A DNA stretch of 21,836 nt, taken from positions 1-21,836 of the forward strand of contig JAEZKE010000106.1 in assembly GCA_023436175.1 (NCBI GenBank), written 5' to 3'. This stretch comes from Methanobacteriota archaeon. GTDB lineage: Archaea > Methanobacteriota > Methanobacteria > Methanobacteriales > Methanobacteriaceae. The notes under the pieces were generated by a model that saw nothing but the letters and a program-made list of their open reading frames with translations, searched no databases and was not told where the DNA came from. A program made the translations under genes and the position numbers. Position 1 is the first letter of the stretch. Every line of letters begins with the position of its first letter. Below, one piece after another: positions 1 to 6,394 of the stretch.

Positions 1-983
1 CATTTAAAGACCTTTTTAAATTCAACAAAGGAAAAACAACATTTGTATTTATAGGTGGAAAAGGAGGAGTCGGTAAAACAACCGTATCTGCTGCAACAGC
101 ATTATGGTTTGCAAGACAGGGTAAAAAAACTCTTGTAATTTCTACAGACCCTGCACACTCCCTTTCTGACTCTTATGAGAAAAATATAGGGCACAACCCA
201 ACACCAATAGCTGAAAATCTAGAAGCAGTGGAAATTGATCCGGAAATTGCTATGCAAGAATATCAAGCACAGATGGAGCAACAGAAAGCAATGAATCCTG
301 GTATGGATATGGGAATGCTCCAAGATCAAATGGATATGGCTTCAATGGCTCCGGGTATTGATGAGACAGCTGCATTTGATAAATTCATGCAGTACATGAC
401 TACTGATGAGTATGATATCGTTGTCTTTGATACTGCACCAACAGGACACACTTTAAGATTACTTTCTTTCCCTGAAATGATGGATTCATGGGTTGGAAAG
501 ATGATTAAAATCAGGCGTCAGGTTGGAAGCATGGCCAAAGCGTTTAAAAACATCATGCCTTTTATGGGTGATGAAGAAGAAGAAGACCGTGCTTTAGAGG
601 ACATGGAAGAAACCAAAAAGAGAATACGCGAAGCAAGAGGCGTTATGGCAGATCCTGAAAGGACTTCCTTCAAGACCGTTGTTATACCTGAAGAAATGTC
701 AATTTATGAATCGGAAAGGGCTATGGAAGCTCTTGCCAAGTACAACATAACTGCTGATGGTGTTATTGTAAACCAGATCCAGCCAGAAGAAGCTGATTGT
801 GAGTTCTGTGCTGCAAGACGTAAAATACAAGAACAACGTCTTAAAACTATCCAGCAGAAGTTTGGAAATCAGGTTATAGCACAAATACCTCTCCAGACAG
901 AAGAAGTTAAAGGTATGGAAAAACTCACCCATATTGCAGATATTTTATACGGCGAACCAGAAGCTAACCCCGCTTCTAATTAA
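1..983 (+). CDS. get3: Get3/ArsA-family ATPase (TRC40/arsenite-ATPase type), 5'-truncated by the window edge
   Basis: The reading frame is open from base 3, so the GTG at 228 is internal; the true start lies just upstream, with base 1-2 ending a codon. Visible motifs are the deviant Walker A GGKGGVGKTT (about bases 54-83), the switch-II motif DTAPTGHTLRLL (about 427-465), and a C-E-F-C pair (about 798-811) of the kind that binds zinc at the Get3 dimer interface. A Met-rich stretch (about 270-355) is where archaeal Get3 proteins carry the hydrophobic helix region thought to bind tail-anchored membrane proteins. The family hydrolyses ATP as a cytosolic dimer. The CxxC and Met-rich segment favour a membrane-protein-targeting role over arsenite export, and no arsenic gene is seen nearby. 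It seems to be the last gene of its unit, with a hairpin terminator about 90 bases after the stop. Confidence 0.93.
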   Translation, partial: FKDLFKFNKGKTTFVFIGGKGGVGKTTVSAATALWFARQGKKTLVISTDPAHSLSDSYEKNIGHNPTPIAENLEAVEIDPEIAMQEYQAQMEQQKAMNPGMDMGMLQDQMDMASMAPGIDETAAFDKFMQYMTTDEYDIVVFDTAPTGHTLRLLSFPEMMDSWVGKMIKIRRQVGSMAKAFKNIMPFMGDEEEEDRALEDMEETKKRIREARGVMADPERTSFKTVVIPEEMSIYESERAMEALAKYNITADGVIVNQIQPEEADCEFCAARRKIQEQRLKTIQQKFGNQVIAQIPLQTEEVKGMEKLTHIADILYGEPEANPASN

Positions 984-1014
984 TCGCTTGAAATCTACAA
1001 AAAATAAAAATTTT

Positions 1015-1106
1015 TCGTGGTTCGGAAATCATAGATTTCCTCAACCTCAAAAATCGTAGATTTTTGGGAGCCCTCAAACGCTACGTGTTTGAGGGTTATT
1101 TTTTTA
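1015..1106. repeat. Hairpin repeat cluster A (three successive short-loop hairpins)
   Basis: Three inverted repeats follow one another: 1024-1040 (7-bp stem, loop ATA), 1048-1066 (8-bp stem, loop GTA) and 1071-1095 (11-bp stem with one G-T pair, loop TAC). The joining sequences GGTTC and TCAACC make this the reverse complement of the repeats at 13640-13700 and 21505-21615, where GGTTGA and GAACC flank GGAAA/TTTCC stems. The cluster begins 32 bases after the ATPase stop codon. It could be a multi-hairpin 3' end or a copy of a dispersed palindromic element. Confidence 0.7.
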
Positions 1107-1108
1107 AT
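1071..1108 (+). terminator. Hairpin plus T-run after the Get3-type gene
   Basis: The strong stem CCCTCAAAC...GTTTGAGGG is followed at once by TTATTTTTTTAAT. Archaeal termination relies mainly on the T-run; the hairpin may stabilise the 3' end. The spacer from 1109 to about 1290 is AT-rich and shows no gene. Confidence 0.6.
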
Positions 1109-1267
1109 ATCCTCTTCTTTTTTATTTAATTTTGTAAATTCTTCTGAGTTTAACACTATTTTTTCTAATAATTACTCAAAAAAATGAACATTTTTCATTT
1201 ATGTTTAATAAAAATTTAGCTTAATTTATTATATATCTTGATATTTCCAAAGATTTCACATGCTTTT

Positions 1268-1322
1268 GGAAAAATCCTCAACTTTTATAAAAATGTTGGT
1301 AATTTTCCCAAACCTTTATAAG
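1268..1322 (+). promoter_or_regulatory. Promoter of the lrp operon with two Lrp-like palindromes
   Basis: A TATA-like CTTTATAAG lies at 1314-1322, about 53 bases before the ATG, placing transcription start near 1345. A second A/T-rich box, CTTTTATAA, is at 1282-1290. Directly upstream of the main box sits TTGGTAATTTTCCCAA (1296-1311), a near palindrome with GG/CC arms around an A/T centre. A related GGAAAAATCC lies at 1268-1277. Archaeal Lrp proteins such as Ptr2 of Methanocaldococcus bind sites of this general form, so autoregulation by the downstream gene is plausible. This is inference. Confidence 0.45.
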
Positions 1323-1374
1323 TGATCATTGGTATACAGTAATCTGCAATAACCAAACAGGTGTTGGATAAACA

Positions 1375-1827
1375 ATGGATGATATAGACACGGCTATACT
1401 CCGTTCCTTAATTAGAAATTCGAGAATTACAATATCGCAGATGTCAAAGGAAATTGATGTACCTGACGCAACAATCTCCAACCGGCTTAAAAAGTTGGAG
1501 ACTGACGTAATAAAGCGTTATACAATGATACCCGACTGGCAAAAAATTGGCCTTAACATAACTGCAATAATCATAATTCAGACAGAATCTGAAAAGCATC
1601 AATATGTTAAAGAAGAGCTATCAAAGCTTGATGAGGTATCCGAAGTATACAGCGTTTCGGGAGAGTACGATATTCTCATTAAAGTATGGGTTCCAAGCAT
1701 TGGAGAGCTCAACAAATTAATAAATAGTAAAATTCGTTCAGTTGATGGTGTTGAAGACTTAACTGAAATGATTGTAATGGAGCGTGTTAAAGAAGATATG
1801 GTCCCCATAATCCCGGGAACGGAGTAA
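1375..1827 (+). CDS. Lrp/AsnC-family transcriptional regulator
   Basis: A 150-residue protein with the standard two-part Lrp layout. The N-terminal helix-turn-helix (about residues 1-50) includes the family pattern DIDTAILRSLIRNSRITIS followed by VPDATISNRLKKLE. The C-terminal RAM (ligand-sensing, oligomerising) domain occupies about residues 60-140, with the typical turn VSGEYDILIKVWV. The length is normal for the family. The ATG at 1375 is preceded by a weak GGTG at 1360-1363. The stop is 28 bases before the next gene's ATG, so it is probably co-transcribed with the MgtE-like protein and the Nramp transporter. A role in controlling that metal operon is inferred from position only. The effector is unknown; Lrp proteins usually sense amino acids. 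Confidence 0.93.
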   Translation: MDDIDTAILRSLIRNSRITISQMSKEIDVPDATISNRLKKLETDVIKRYTMIPDWQKIGLNITAIIIIQTESEKHQYVKEELSKLDEVSEVYSVSGEYDILIKVWVPSIGELNKLINSKIRSVDGVEDLTEMIVMERVKEDMVPIIPGTE

Positions 1828-1855
1828 TCGCAGTATTTAATTGGAGGATGGTACG

Positions 1856-3100
1856 ATGCGTTTTCTAAGTGAAATCATGAAAAAAACAGTAATTGACCTT
1901 GACGGCAATAAGATTGGAAAGTTTAAAGACTTTATAGTATCAGTAAATATACTTTACCCACTGGTCGAGGCAGTAAGCATACGTACGTCCGATAAAAGAG
2001 ATATACTTGTTCCTTGGGAAGATATAGATCATATAAACAAAGAAATTAAGCTTAAAGTGAAGTTTGGAGATATTAACGAATATAAACTTAAAAAAAGGGA
2101 TATTAAACTTGTAGATGAGGTTCTGGACAAACAGGTTGTTGATTTAGAAGGTAAAAAAATAAGAAGGATCAATGATCTTCAATTATCAACTACTCGTGGT
2201 TATTACCGTCTTATAGGTGTAGATATAAGCTTTAAAGGAATATTAAGGCGTCTTGGCCTTGAAAAGATTGCAAGTAGTCTTAAAATAAACCTTCAAGAGG
2301 ATTATATATCCTGGATGGATGTTGATGTGCTGGAAAGCGATATATCTCGTTTAAAATTAAAAGTACCAGAATACAGTTTAAAAAAACTTCACCCTGCAGA
2401 TATAGCAGAAATTGTAGATCAGTTGAGTATTAATGATTCAATTACTATTTTAAATTCACTTGATGATGAAGTTGCAGCTGATGCTTTAGAAGAAATCTCC
2501 CCTGAAAGACAGGTTAGCCTTTTTGAGGAAATGGAAACTAAGCGAGCTGCAGACATTCTTGAAGAGATGTCACCTGACGATGCCGCTGATTTAATAGGTG
2601 AGCTCTCAGATGACCGGGCACAGGAATTACTTGACTTAATGGATCCTGAGGAAGCAAAGGACGTTGAATCACTTTTAAAGTATCCAGAAGATACTGCTGG
2701 TGGAATAATGACCACAGAATTTGCAGCAGTAAAAGAAGGGCTTACGGCGCGTCAAACACTTAATGCCCTCAGAAAAATGGCAAAAGAAGTAGAAAGTATT
2801 TATTATATCTATGTTTTATCTGATTCTAATTCATTAGTGGGCGTTATGTCTTTAAGAGAGCTTCTACTGACCGAACCTGAGCAGAAAATTACAGAAGTCA
2901 TGCATAGAGATATTATATCGGTTGATGTAATGGAAGAAGAGCATGACGTGGCAAAAAAAATTGCAAAATACAATTTACTTGCCGTTCCTGTAGTTAAAGA
3001 TGAAAATAAAATTCAAGGTGTTGTTACAGTAGACGATGCTATAGATATTGTGTTACCTACTGCATGGAAAAAACACGTTCCAAGAATGTTTGGAAGATAA
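1856..3100 (+). CDS. Soluble PRC-barrel / MgtE N-domain / CBS-pair protein (predicted Mg2+ sensor without membrane domain)
   Basis: A 414-residue protein from the ATG at 1856, which has GGAGG at 1843-1847; an upstream in-frame TTG at 1841 overlaps that ribosome site and is unlikely. Order of domains: PRC-barrel-like segment (about residues 1-75), a second one (about 85-165), an MgtE intracellular N domain of acidic helical repeats beginning HPADIAEI and including MSPDDAADLIGELSDD (about 175-275), then two CBS motifs (about 280-400), with YPEDTAGGIMTTEF and VTVDDAIDIV matching MgtE. In MgtE these cytosolic domains bind Mg2+ and close the channel. Here the five-helix membrane domain is absent and the chain ends about 20 residues after the second CBS motif. 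An Nramp-family transporter begins 12 bases later, suggesting that the gate acts in trans on it. The domain calls are firm; the partnership is inferred. Confidence 0.9.
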   Translation: MRFLSEIMKKTVIDLDGNKIGKFKDFIVSVNILYPLVEAVSIRTSDKRDILVPWEDIDHINKEIKLKVKFGDINEYKLKKRDIKLVDEVLDKQVVDLEGKKIRRINDLQLSTTRGYYRLIGVDISFKGILRRLGLEKIASSLKINLQEDYISWMDVDVLESDISRLKLKVPEYSLKKLHPADIAEIVDQLSINDSITILNSLDDEVAADALEEISPERQVSLFEEMETKRAADILEEMSPDDAADLIGELSDDRAQELLDLMDPEEAKDVESLLKYPEDTAGGIMTTEFAAVKEGLTARQTLNALRKMAKEVESIYYIYVLSDSNSLVGVMSLRELLLTEPEQKITEVMHRDIISVDVMEEEHDVAKKIAKYNLLAVPVVKDENKIQGVVTVDDAIDIVLPTAWKKHVPRMFGR

Positions 3101-3112
3101 TGGGGGATCTTA

Positions 3113-4375
3113 ATGGATGTTCGAATTTTTACAAGAGTATTTAAACACCCTCTTATTTTGAGTTTTATTATATTTCTTTCGGTAATGGGCCCTGGGATAA
3201 TAACTGCCAACGTTGATAACGATGCTGGAGGTATTACAACTTATTCCCTGGCAGGTTCCCAGTTTGGATACGATCTAGTATGGCTGTTTATCCCAATGAT
3301 CATAGCTTTAGCTATTATTCAGGAAATGGGCGTGCGAATGGGTGTTGTATCGGGGAAAGGACTTGCAGACTTGATACGTGAGAAAGTAGGGTTAAGACTT
3401 ACATTCGTAATGATGATTGCCCTGCTCGCTGCTAATATGGGTAATATTTTAGCTGAATTTTCAGGTATAGCTGTAAGCAGTGGAATATTTGGCGTTCCTA
3501 AATTTATCGCATTACCTGTAGCTGCCTTATTTGTCTGGCTTTTAGTGGTTAAGGGTACTTATAAAAGTGTTGAAAAGGTATTTCTGTTAGCTTCCTTAGT
3601 TTATCTATCCTATATTGTGGCAGGATATCTTTCACAGCCAGACTGGGCTCTTGCTGCACATAATGCAGTAATACCTCAGATATCTCTAAATACGGCTTAT
3701 ATTACTATGGTTATAGGGCTGGTTGGAACAACTATAGCTCCCTGGATGATGTTTTACATTCAATCTTCTGTTGTAGAGAAGGGAATAACTTTAAAGAATC
3801 TAAAATATTCCAAGTTAGATGCAGTATTTGGGGCCATAGTTGTAAATATAGTTGCATTTTTCATAGTGATAGCATGTGCCGCTACTATACATGCCAATGG
3901 GATCCAGGTTAATGATGTTGTTGATGTTTCAACTGCGCTTGCTCCACTTGCAGGGCAATATGCAAGTTTATTGTTTGCATTTGGATTTTTAAACGCATCT
4001 TTATTTGCAGCAAGCATTTTGCCGCTATCTACAGCATATTATGTATGTGAAAGTTTAGGATTTGAAGCAGGGGTCTCTAAAAGCTTTAGAGAAGCTCCAG
4101 TATTCCACGGGTTATATCTTGGGCTTATAATACTGGCAGTTATAATCATCATGCTTCCAAATGTGCCACTGCTTTCCATACTGTACCTTTCACAGGTCGC
4201 AAATGGTATTTTGCTACCATTTTTACTGATATTAATGCTTTTAATCATCAACGATAAAAGTATAATGGGAGAACATGTAAATTCAAGAATGTTTAACTAT
4301 ATAGCATGGGCTACAGTTGTAATTGTGATGGGGCTAAGCATAAGTCTTGTAGTAACTTCATTTCTCCCAATGTAA
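3113..4375 (+). CDS. Nramp (SLC11)-family divalent metal transporter with atypical metal site, possibly Mg2+ type (NRMT-like)
   Basis: A 420-residue polytopic membrane protein with about eleven hydrophobic helices; ATG 3113 follows a GGGGGATC site. The N-terminal GPGIITANVDNDAGG and AGSQFGY align with the first Nramp helix. The usual metal-binding DPGN appears as D37-A38-G39-G40, keeping the Asp but losing Pro and Asn. In the sixth helix the usual MPH motif, whose Met selects transition metals, appears as A209-P210-W211. Loss of that Met is known from Nramp-related Mg2+ transporters of some bacteria, so Mg2+ or another hard divalent ion is more likely than Mn2+/Fe2+. The Mg2+-sensor-type gene directly upstream, probably in the same transcript, points the same way. 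Family call high; substrate inferred. Confidence 0.9.
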   Translation: MDVRIFTRVFKHPLILSFIIFLSVMGPGIITANVDNDAGGITTYSLAGSQFGYDLVWLFIPMIIALAIIQEMGVRMGVVSGKGLADLIREKVGLRLTFVMMIALLAANMGNILAEFSGIAVSSGIFGVPKFIALPVAALFVWLLVVKGTYKSVEKVFLLASLVYLSYIVAGYLSQPDWALAAHNAVIPQISLNTAYITMVIGLVGTTIAPWMMFYIQSSVVEKGITLKNLKYSKLDAVFGAIVVNIVAFFIVIACAATIHANGIQVNDVVDVSTALAPLAGQYASLLFAFGFLNASLFAASILPLSTAYYVCESLGFEAGVSKSFREAPVFHGLYLGLIILAVIIIMLPNVPLLSILYLSQVANGILLPFLLILMLLIINDKSIMGEHVNSRMFNYIAWATVVIVMGLSISLVVTSFLPM

Positions 4376-4455
4376 TCTTATTTGCTGTTTAAGCATTGAT
4401 GAGGTAATATTCCATATCTGACGAAATGTATATTATAAAAGGAATGTTTTTGTAG

Positions 4456-4497
4456 ATAAGGTATTTTAAAGAGTTCATATCAAGAGCTCTACCTTAT
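4456..4497. repeat. Interrupted inverted repeat downstream of the Nramp gene
   Basis: ATAAGGT...ACCTTAT forms an outer stem and AGAGTTC...GAGCTCT (one mismatch) an inner stem around a 7-base loop. It lies about 80 bases past the Nramp stop codon. It may be a 3'-end structure of the metal operon or an operator. The rest of 4376-4660 is AT-rich with no gene. Confidence 0.4.
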
Positions 4498-4629
4498 TTA
4501 AATTAGTTAATTATAATTTCATTTGCTTTTTCGGGTATAATTCACATTTTCTAAAATAGTAATGGTATTATCAATATTTAGTATAAATTCCAGTTGTAAT
4601 TACGATTAGATATAGTGAACAGATTTTTT

Positions 4630-4647
4630 ACAAAAACATGTTTTTGT
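4630..4647. repeat. Perfect 18-bp palindrome
   Basis: ACAAAAACATGTTTTTGT is its own reverse complement. It sits 15 bases upstream of the first copy of a duplicated promoter-like block and resembles the stem of the CACAAAACC...GGTTTTGTG hairpins in the array further downstream. It may be a regulator site or a degenerate member of the hairpin family. Confidence 0.5.
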
Positions 4648-4661
4648 GATTATACCCTAAA

Positions 4662-4711
4662 ATCCTATAAAAACAGTCTTATTTAAAGGATATAATCATA
4701 CTGATAGGTGA
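4662..4711 (+). repeat. Direct repeat copy 1, promoter-like block
   Basis: Bases 4662-4688 (27 bp) recur identically at 4896-4922, and weaker similarity continues for about 23 bases (ATACTGATAGGTGA here, ATACTGATAGATGA in copy 2). The block contains CTTATTTAAAG, a good archaeal TATA-box candidate, so a transcript could start near 4712. No gene follows at once; the copy distance is 234 bases. Between the copies, GTTGATATAC (4796-4805) and GTATATCAAC (4851-4860) form an inverted repeat. Confidence 0.6.
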
Positions 4712-4895
4712 ATTTTTAAATAGAGTTATTCCTACTGTGAATTTGCAAATTATGTTATAAGAGTATGTTACTTTTAAAACAATGGGAATGTGGTGGTTGA
4801 TATACAAATTTTAGTTATTATATTTAAACGGTAATAATTCACTATATCTGGTATATCAACTTGTATAATTGTAAAAAAGATATTTTTAAAATTGT

Positions 4896-4945
4896 ATCCT
4901 ATAAAAACAGTCTTATTTAAAGAATTATAAACATACTGATAGATG
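4896..4945 (+). promoter_or_regulatory. Direct repeat copy 2, likely promoter of the nadE leader
   Basis: This is the second copy of the 27-bp identical block with CTTATTTAAAG at 4912-4922. A start about 25 bases downstream (near 4945) would fall just before the outer arm of the hairpin array at 4952, so the array would form a 5' leader of about 265 bases ahead of nadE. The conserved sequence both before and after the TATA-like box suggests that a whole promoter with flanking control sequence was duplicated. Confidence 0.45.
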
Positions 4946-4951
4946 AGTCTT

Positions 4952-5187
4952 AAACGCTCATGTTCATTATATCTATGAAATTGAAAATTTTTACAATCAC
5001 AAAACCAACGGTTTTGTGAACATGCGAAAATCAAAAATTTTCGTTGCATGCAAAACTTTCAGTTTCGCGGTTCGGAAAACTTCGTTTTCCTCAATGTCAA
5101 AATTTTCAATTTTGACAACATGTAAAAATCTGCGATTTTTACGGTCACAAAACCAACGGTTTTGTGAATACTCTTGTATGAGCGTTT
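4952..5187 (+). repeat. Array of seven short-loop hairpins enclosed by an outer inverted repeat, upstream of nadE
   Basis: The outer arms AAACGCTCAT (4952-4961) and ATGAGCGTTT (5178-5187) are exact reverse complements. Between them lie hairpins at 4998-5018 (9-bp stem, loop AAC), 5025-5043 (7 bp), about 5050-5068 (8 bp with one mismatch), 5074-5090 (7 bp, loop TTC), 5096-5116 (9 bp, loop TTC), 5122-5142 (9 bp, loop TGC) and 5146-5166 (9 bp, loop AAC, the same sequence as the first). The array ends 23 bases before the nadE ATG. As RNA it would be a multi-branched leader; as DNA it is a palindrome cluster. The short open frames across it are by-products of the palindromes. Confidence 0.75.
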
Positions 5188-5210
5188 TTAAAATATGAAC
5201 TGTGATTAAG

Positions 5211-6005
5211 ATGGAAGAAGAATTTAAATTTCCTAAGTTGGATACGCAAAAAGCTGTAGATGAAATATGTAACTTCATAAAAAGCAAATTAAGAGAAGCA
5301 AAAGTTGATGGGTTAGTTATAGGGCTCAGTGGGGGAATAGATTCTTCAACAGTAGCTTATCTTTGTGCAAGGATAATAGAAAGTGATAAAATACTTGGAT
5401 TGATACTTCCAAGCGAAACTACATCTTCTGAAGATATAGAAGATGCGGTGGCAGTGGCAGATAATTTAGGGATAAAATACAAGAATTTGCACATAGATCC
5501 TTTAATTGAACCTTTCCCACAAATTTGCCCGCAGTGCAGCAATAGCGCGCTTGCAAATGGGAATTTAAAAGCAAGAATAAGAATGATGCTTCTTTATTAC
5601 CATTCTAATTCCATGAACAGGTTAGTTATGGGAACTGGAAATAAAACAGAATTACTTGTAGGGTACTTTACAAAATACGGTGATGGTGGAGTAGATGTTT
5701 TGCCGATAGGTGATCTTTACAAAACCCATGTGAGGGAAATAGCGGAATATATTGGTGTTCCTAAAAATATAATCGAAAAAGCTCCTACTGCAGGTTTATG
5801 GACTGGCCAAACTGATGAAGATGAGCTTGGAATTAAATACGAACTTTTAGATAAGATACTGCATCTTATGGCAGATGAAAATTTAGACATTCGTGATATT
5901 GCAGAATGCCTTAAAATTGAAGAAGATGAAGTTTTAAGGGTTAAAGGTATGGTAGAATCATCTAAACATAAATTATCCTCACCATCTGTTATTGAGATTA
6001 ATTGA
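5211..6005 (+). CDS. nadE: NH3-dependent NAD+ synthetase
   Basis: A 264-residue cytosolic enzyme that amidates deamido-NAD+ to NAD+ with ATP, the last step of NAD synthesis. The ATP-pyrophosphatase loop SGGIDSS is at residues 40-46, followed by GTGNKTELLVGYFTKYGDGG and the substrate-binding KAPTAGLWTGQTDEDELG typical of NadE. There is no N-terminal glutaminase domain, so it uses free ammonia, as usual in archaea. I chose ATG 5211: the in-frame GTG at 5202 is part of GTGATT, which matches the 16S 3' end and probably serves as the ribosome site five bases before the ATG. cutA follows 35 bases later and leuS after that, so the three may share a transcript with the hairpin-array leader. Confidence 0.95.
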   Translation: MEEEFKFPKLDTQKAVDEICNFIKSKLREAKVDGLVIGLSGGIDSSTVAYLCARIIESDKILGLILPSETTSSEDIEDAVAVADNLGIKYKNLHIDPLIEPFPQICPQCSNSALANGNLKARIRMMLLYYHSNSMNRLVMGTGNKTELLVGYFTKYGDGGVDVLPIGDLYKTHVREIAEYIGVPKNIIEKAPTAGLWTGQTDEDELGIKYELLDKILHLMADENLDIRDIAECLKIEEDEVLRVKGMVESSKHKLSSPSVIEIN

Positions 6006-6040
6006 ACTTATTTTAAAGTTTTATTAAACGGGGTAGTATA

Positions 6041-6352
6041 ATGCATGCTTTAGTTTATATAACCACGTCTGGAAAGAAAGAATCTAAGAAAATAGGAAGA
6101 ACCATTGTAGAAGAAAGATTAGCAGGTTGTGTAAATATAATATCTACAATTGAGTCTTTGTACTGGTGGAAAGGGGAAATAGAAGAAGATAATGAATCCA
6201 TTCTCATTGCAAAAACTAAAGTAAGTAACATAGAAAATATTATAAAACGAGTAAAAGAAATTCACAGTTATGAAAATCCTGCTATTTTAGCAATTCCAAT
6301 AATTAATGGTTCTAAAGAGTATTTAGATTACTTAGATGATGAAATTAGATAA
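6041..6352 (+). CDS. cutA: CutA1-family divalent cation tolerance protein
   Basis: A 103-residue protein that matches the full CutA1 fold. It has an N-terminal VYITT strand, ERLAGCVNIISTIESLYWWKG (about residues 26-46), IEEDNESILIAKT, and EIHSYENPAILAIPIINGSKEYLDYLDDEI at the end. CutA1 forms very stable trimers with a ferredoxin-like fold; the link to copper tolerance comes from E. coli genetics and its biochemical role is unsettled. ATG 6041 follows GGGG at 6030-6033. It lies between nadE and leuS with short gaps on both sides (35 and 42 bases), consistent with an operon. Nothing in the sequence is unusual for the family. Confidence 0.94.
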   Translation: MHALVYITTSGKKESKKIGRTIVEERLAGCVNIISTIESLYWWKGEIEEDNESILIAKTKVSNIENIIKRVKEIHSYENPAILAIPIINGSKEYLDYLDDEIR

Positions 6353-6394
6353 AATTACAGAATTAATTGATAATGGTTTATTTTGGGTGATCAT

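Noticed and set aside
228..983. Get3/ArsA gene starting at GTG 228
   Set aside because: The same frame is open to the window edge and encodes the Walker A motif upstream, so 228 is internal.
1841..1855. TTG 1841 as start of the MgtE-like gene
   Set aside because: The TTG overlaps the GGAGG ribosome site that serves ATG 1856.
3113..4375. Annotating the transporter simply as a Mn2+/Fe2+ carrier (MntH)
   Set aside because: The DPGN and MPH motifs that define that activity are altered to DAGG and APW.
4662..5187. CRISPR array, because of direct repeats and regularly spaced palindromes
   Set aside because: Only two copies of the 27-bp repeat, 234 bases apart; the hairpins differ in sequence and are not separated by uniform spacers; no cas genes.
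4997..5287. Open frames on both strands across the nadE leader (for example 5016-5198 plus and 4997-5287 minus)
   Set aside because: They arise from the palindromes: each hairpin reads similarly on both strands. They have no ribosome site and no protein-like composition.
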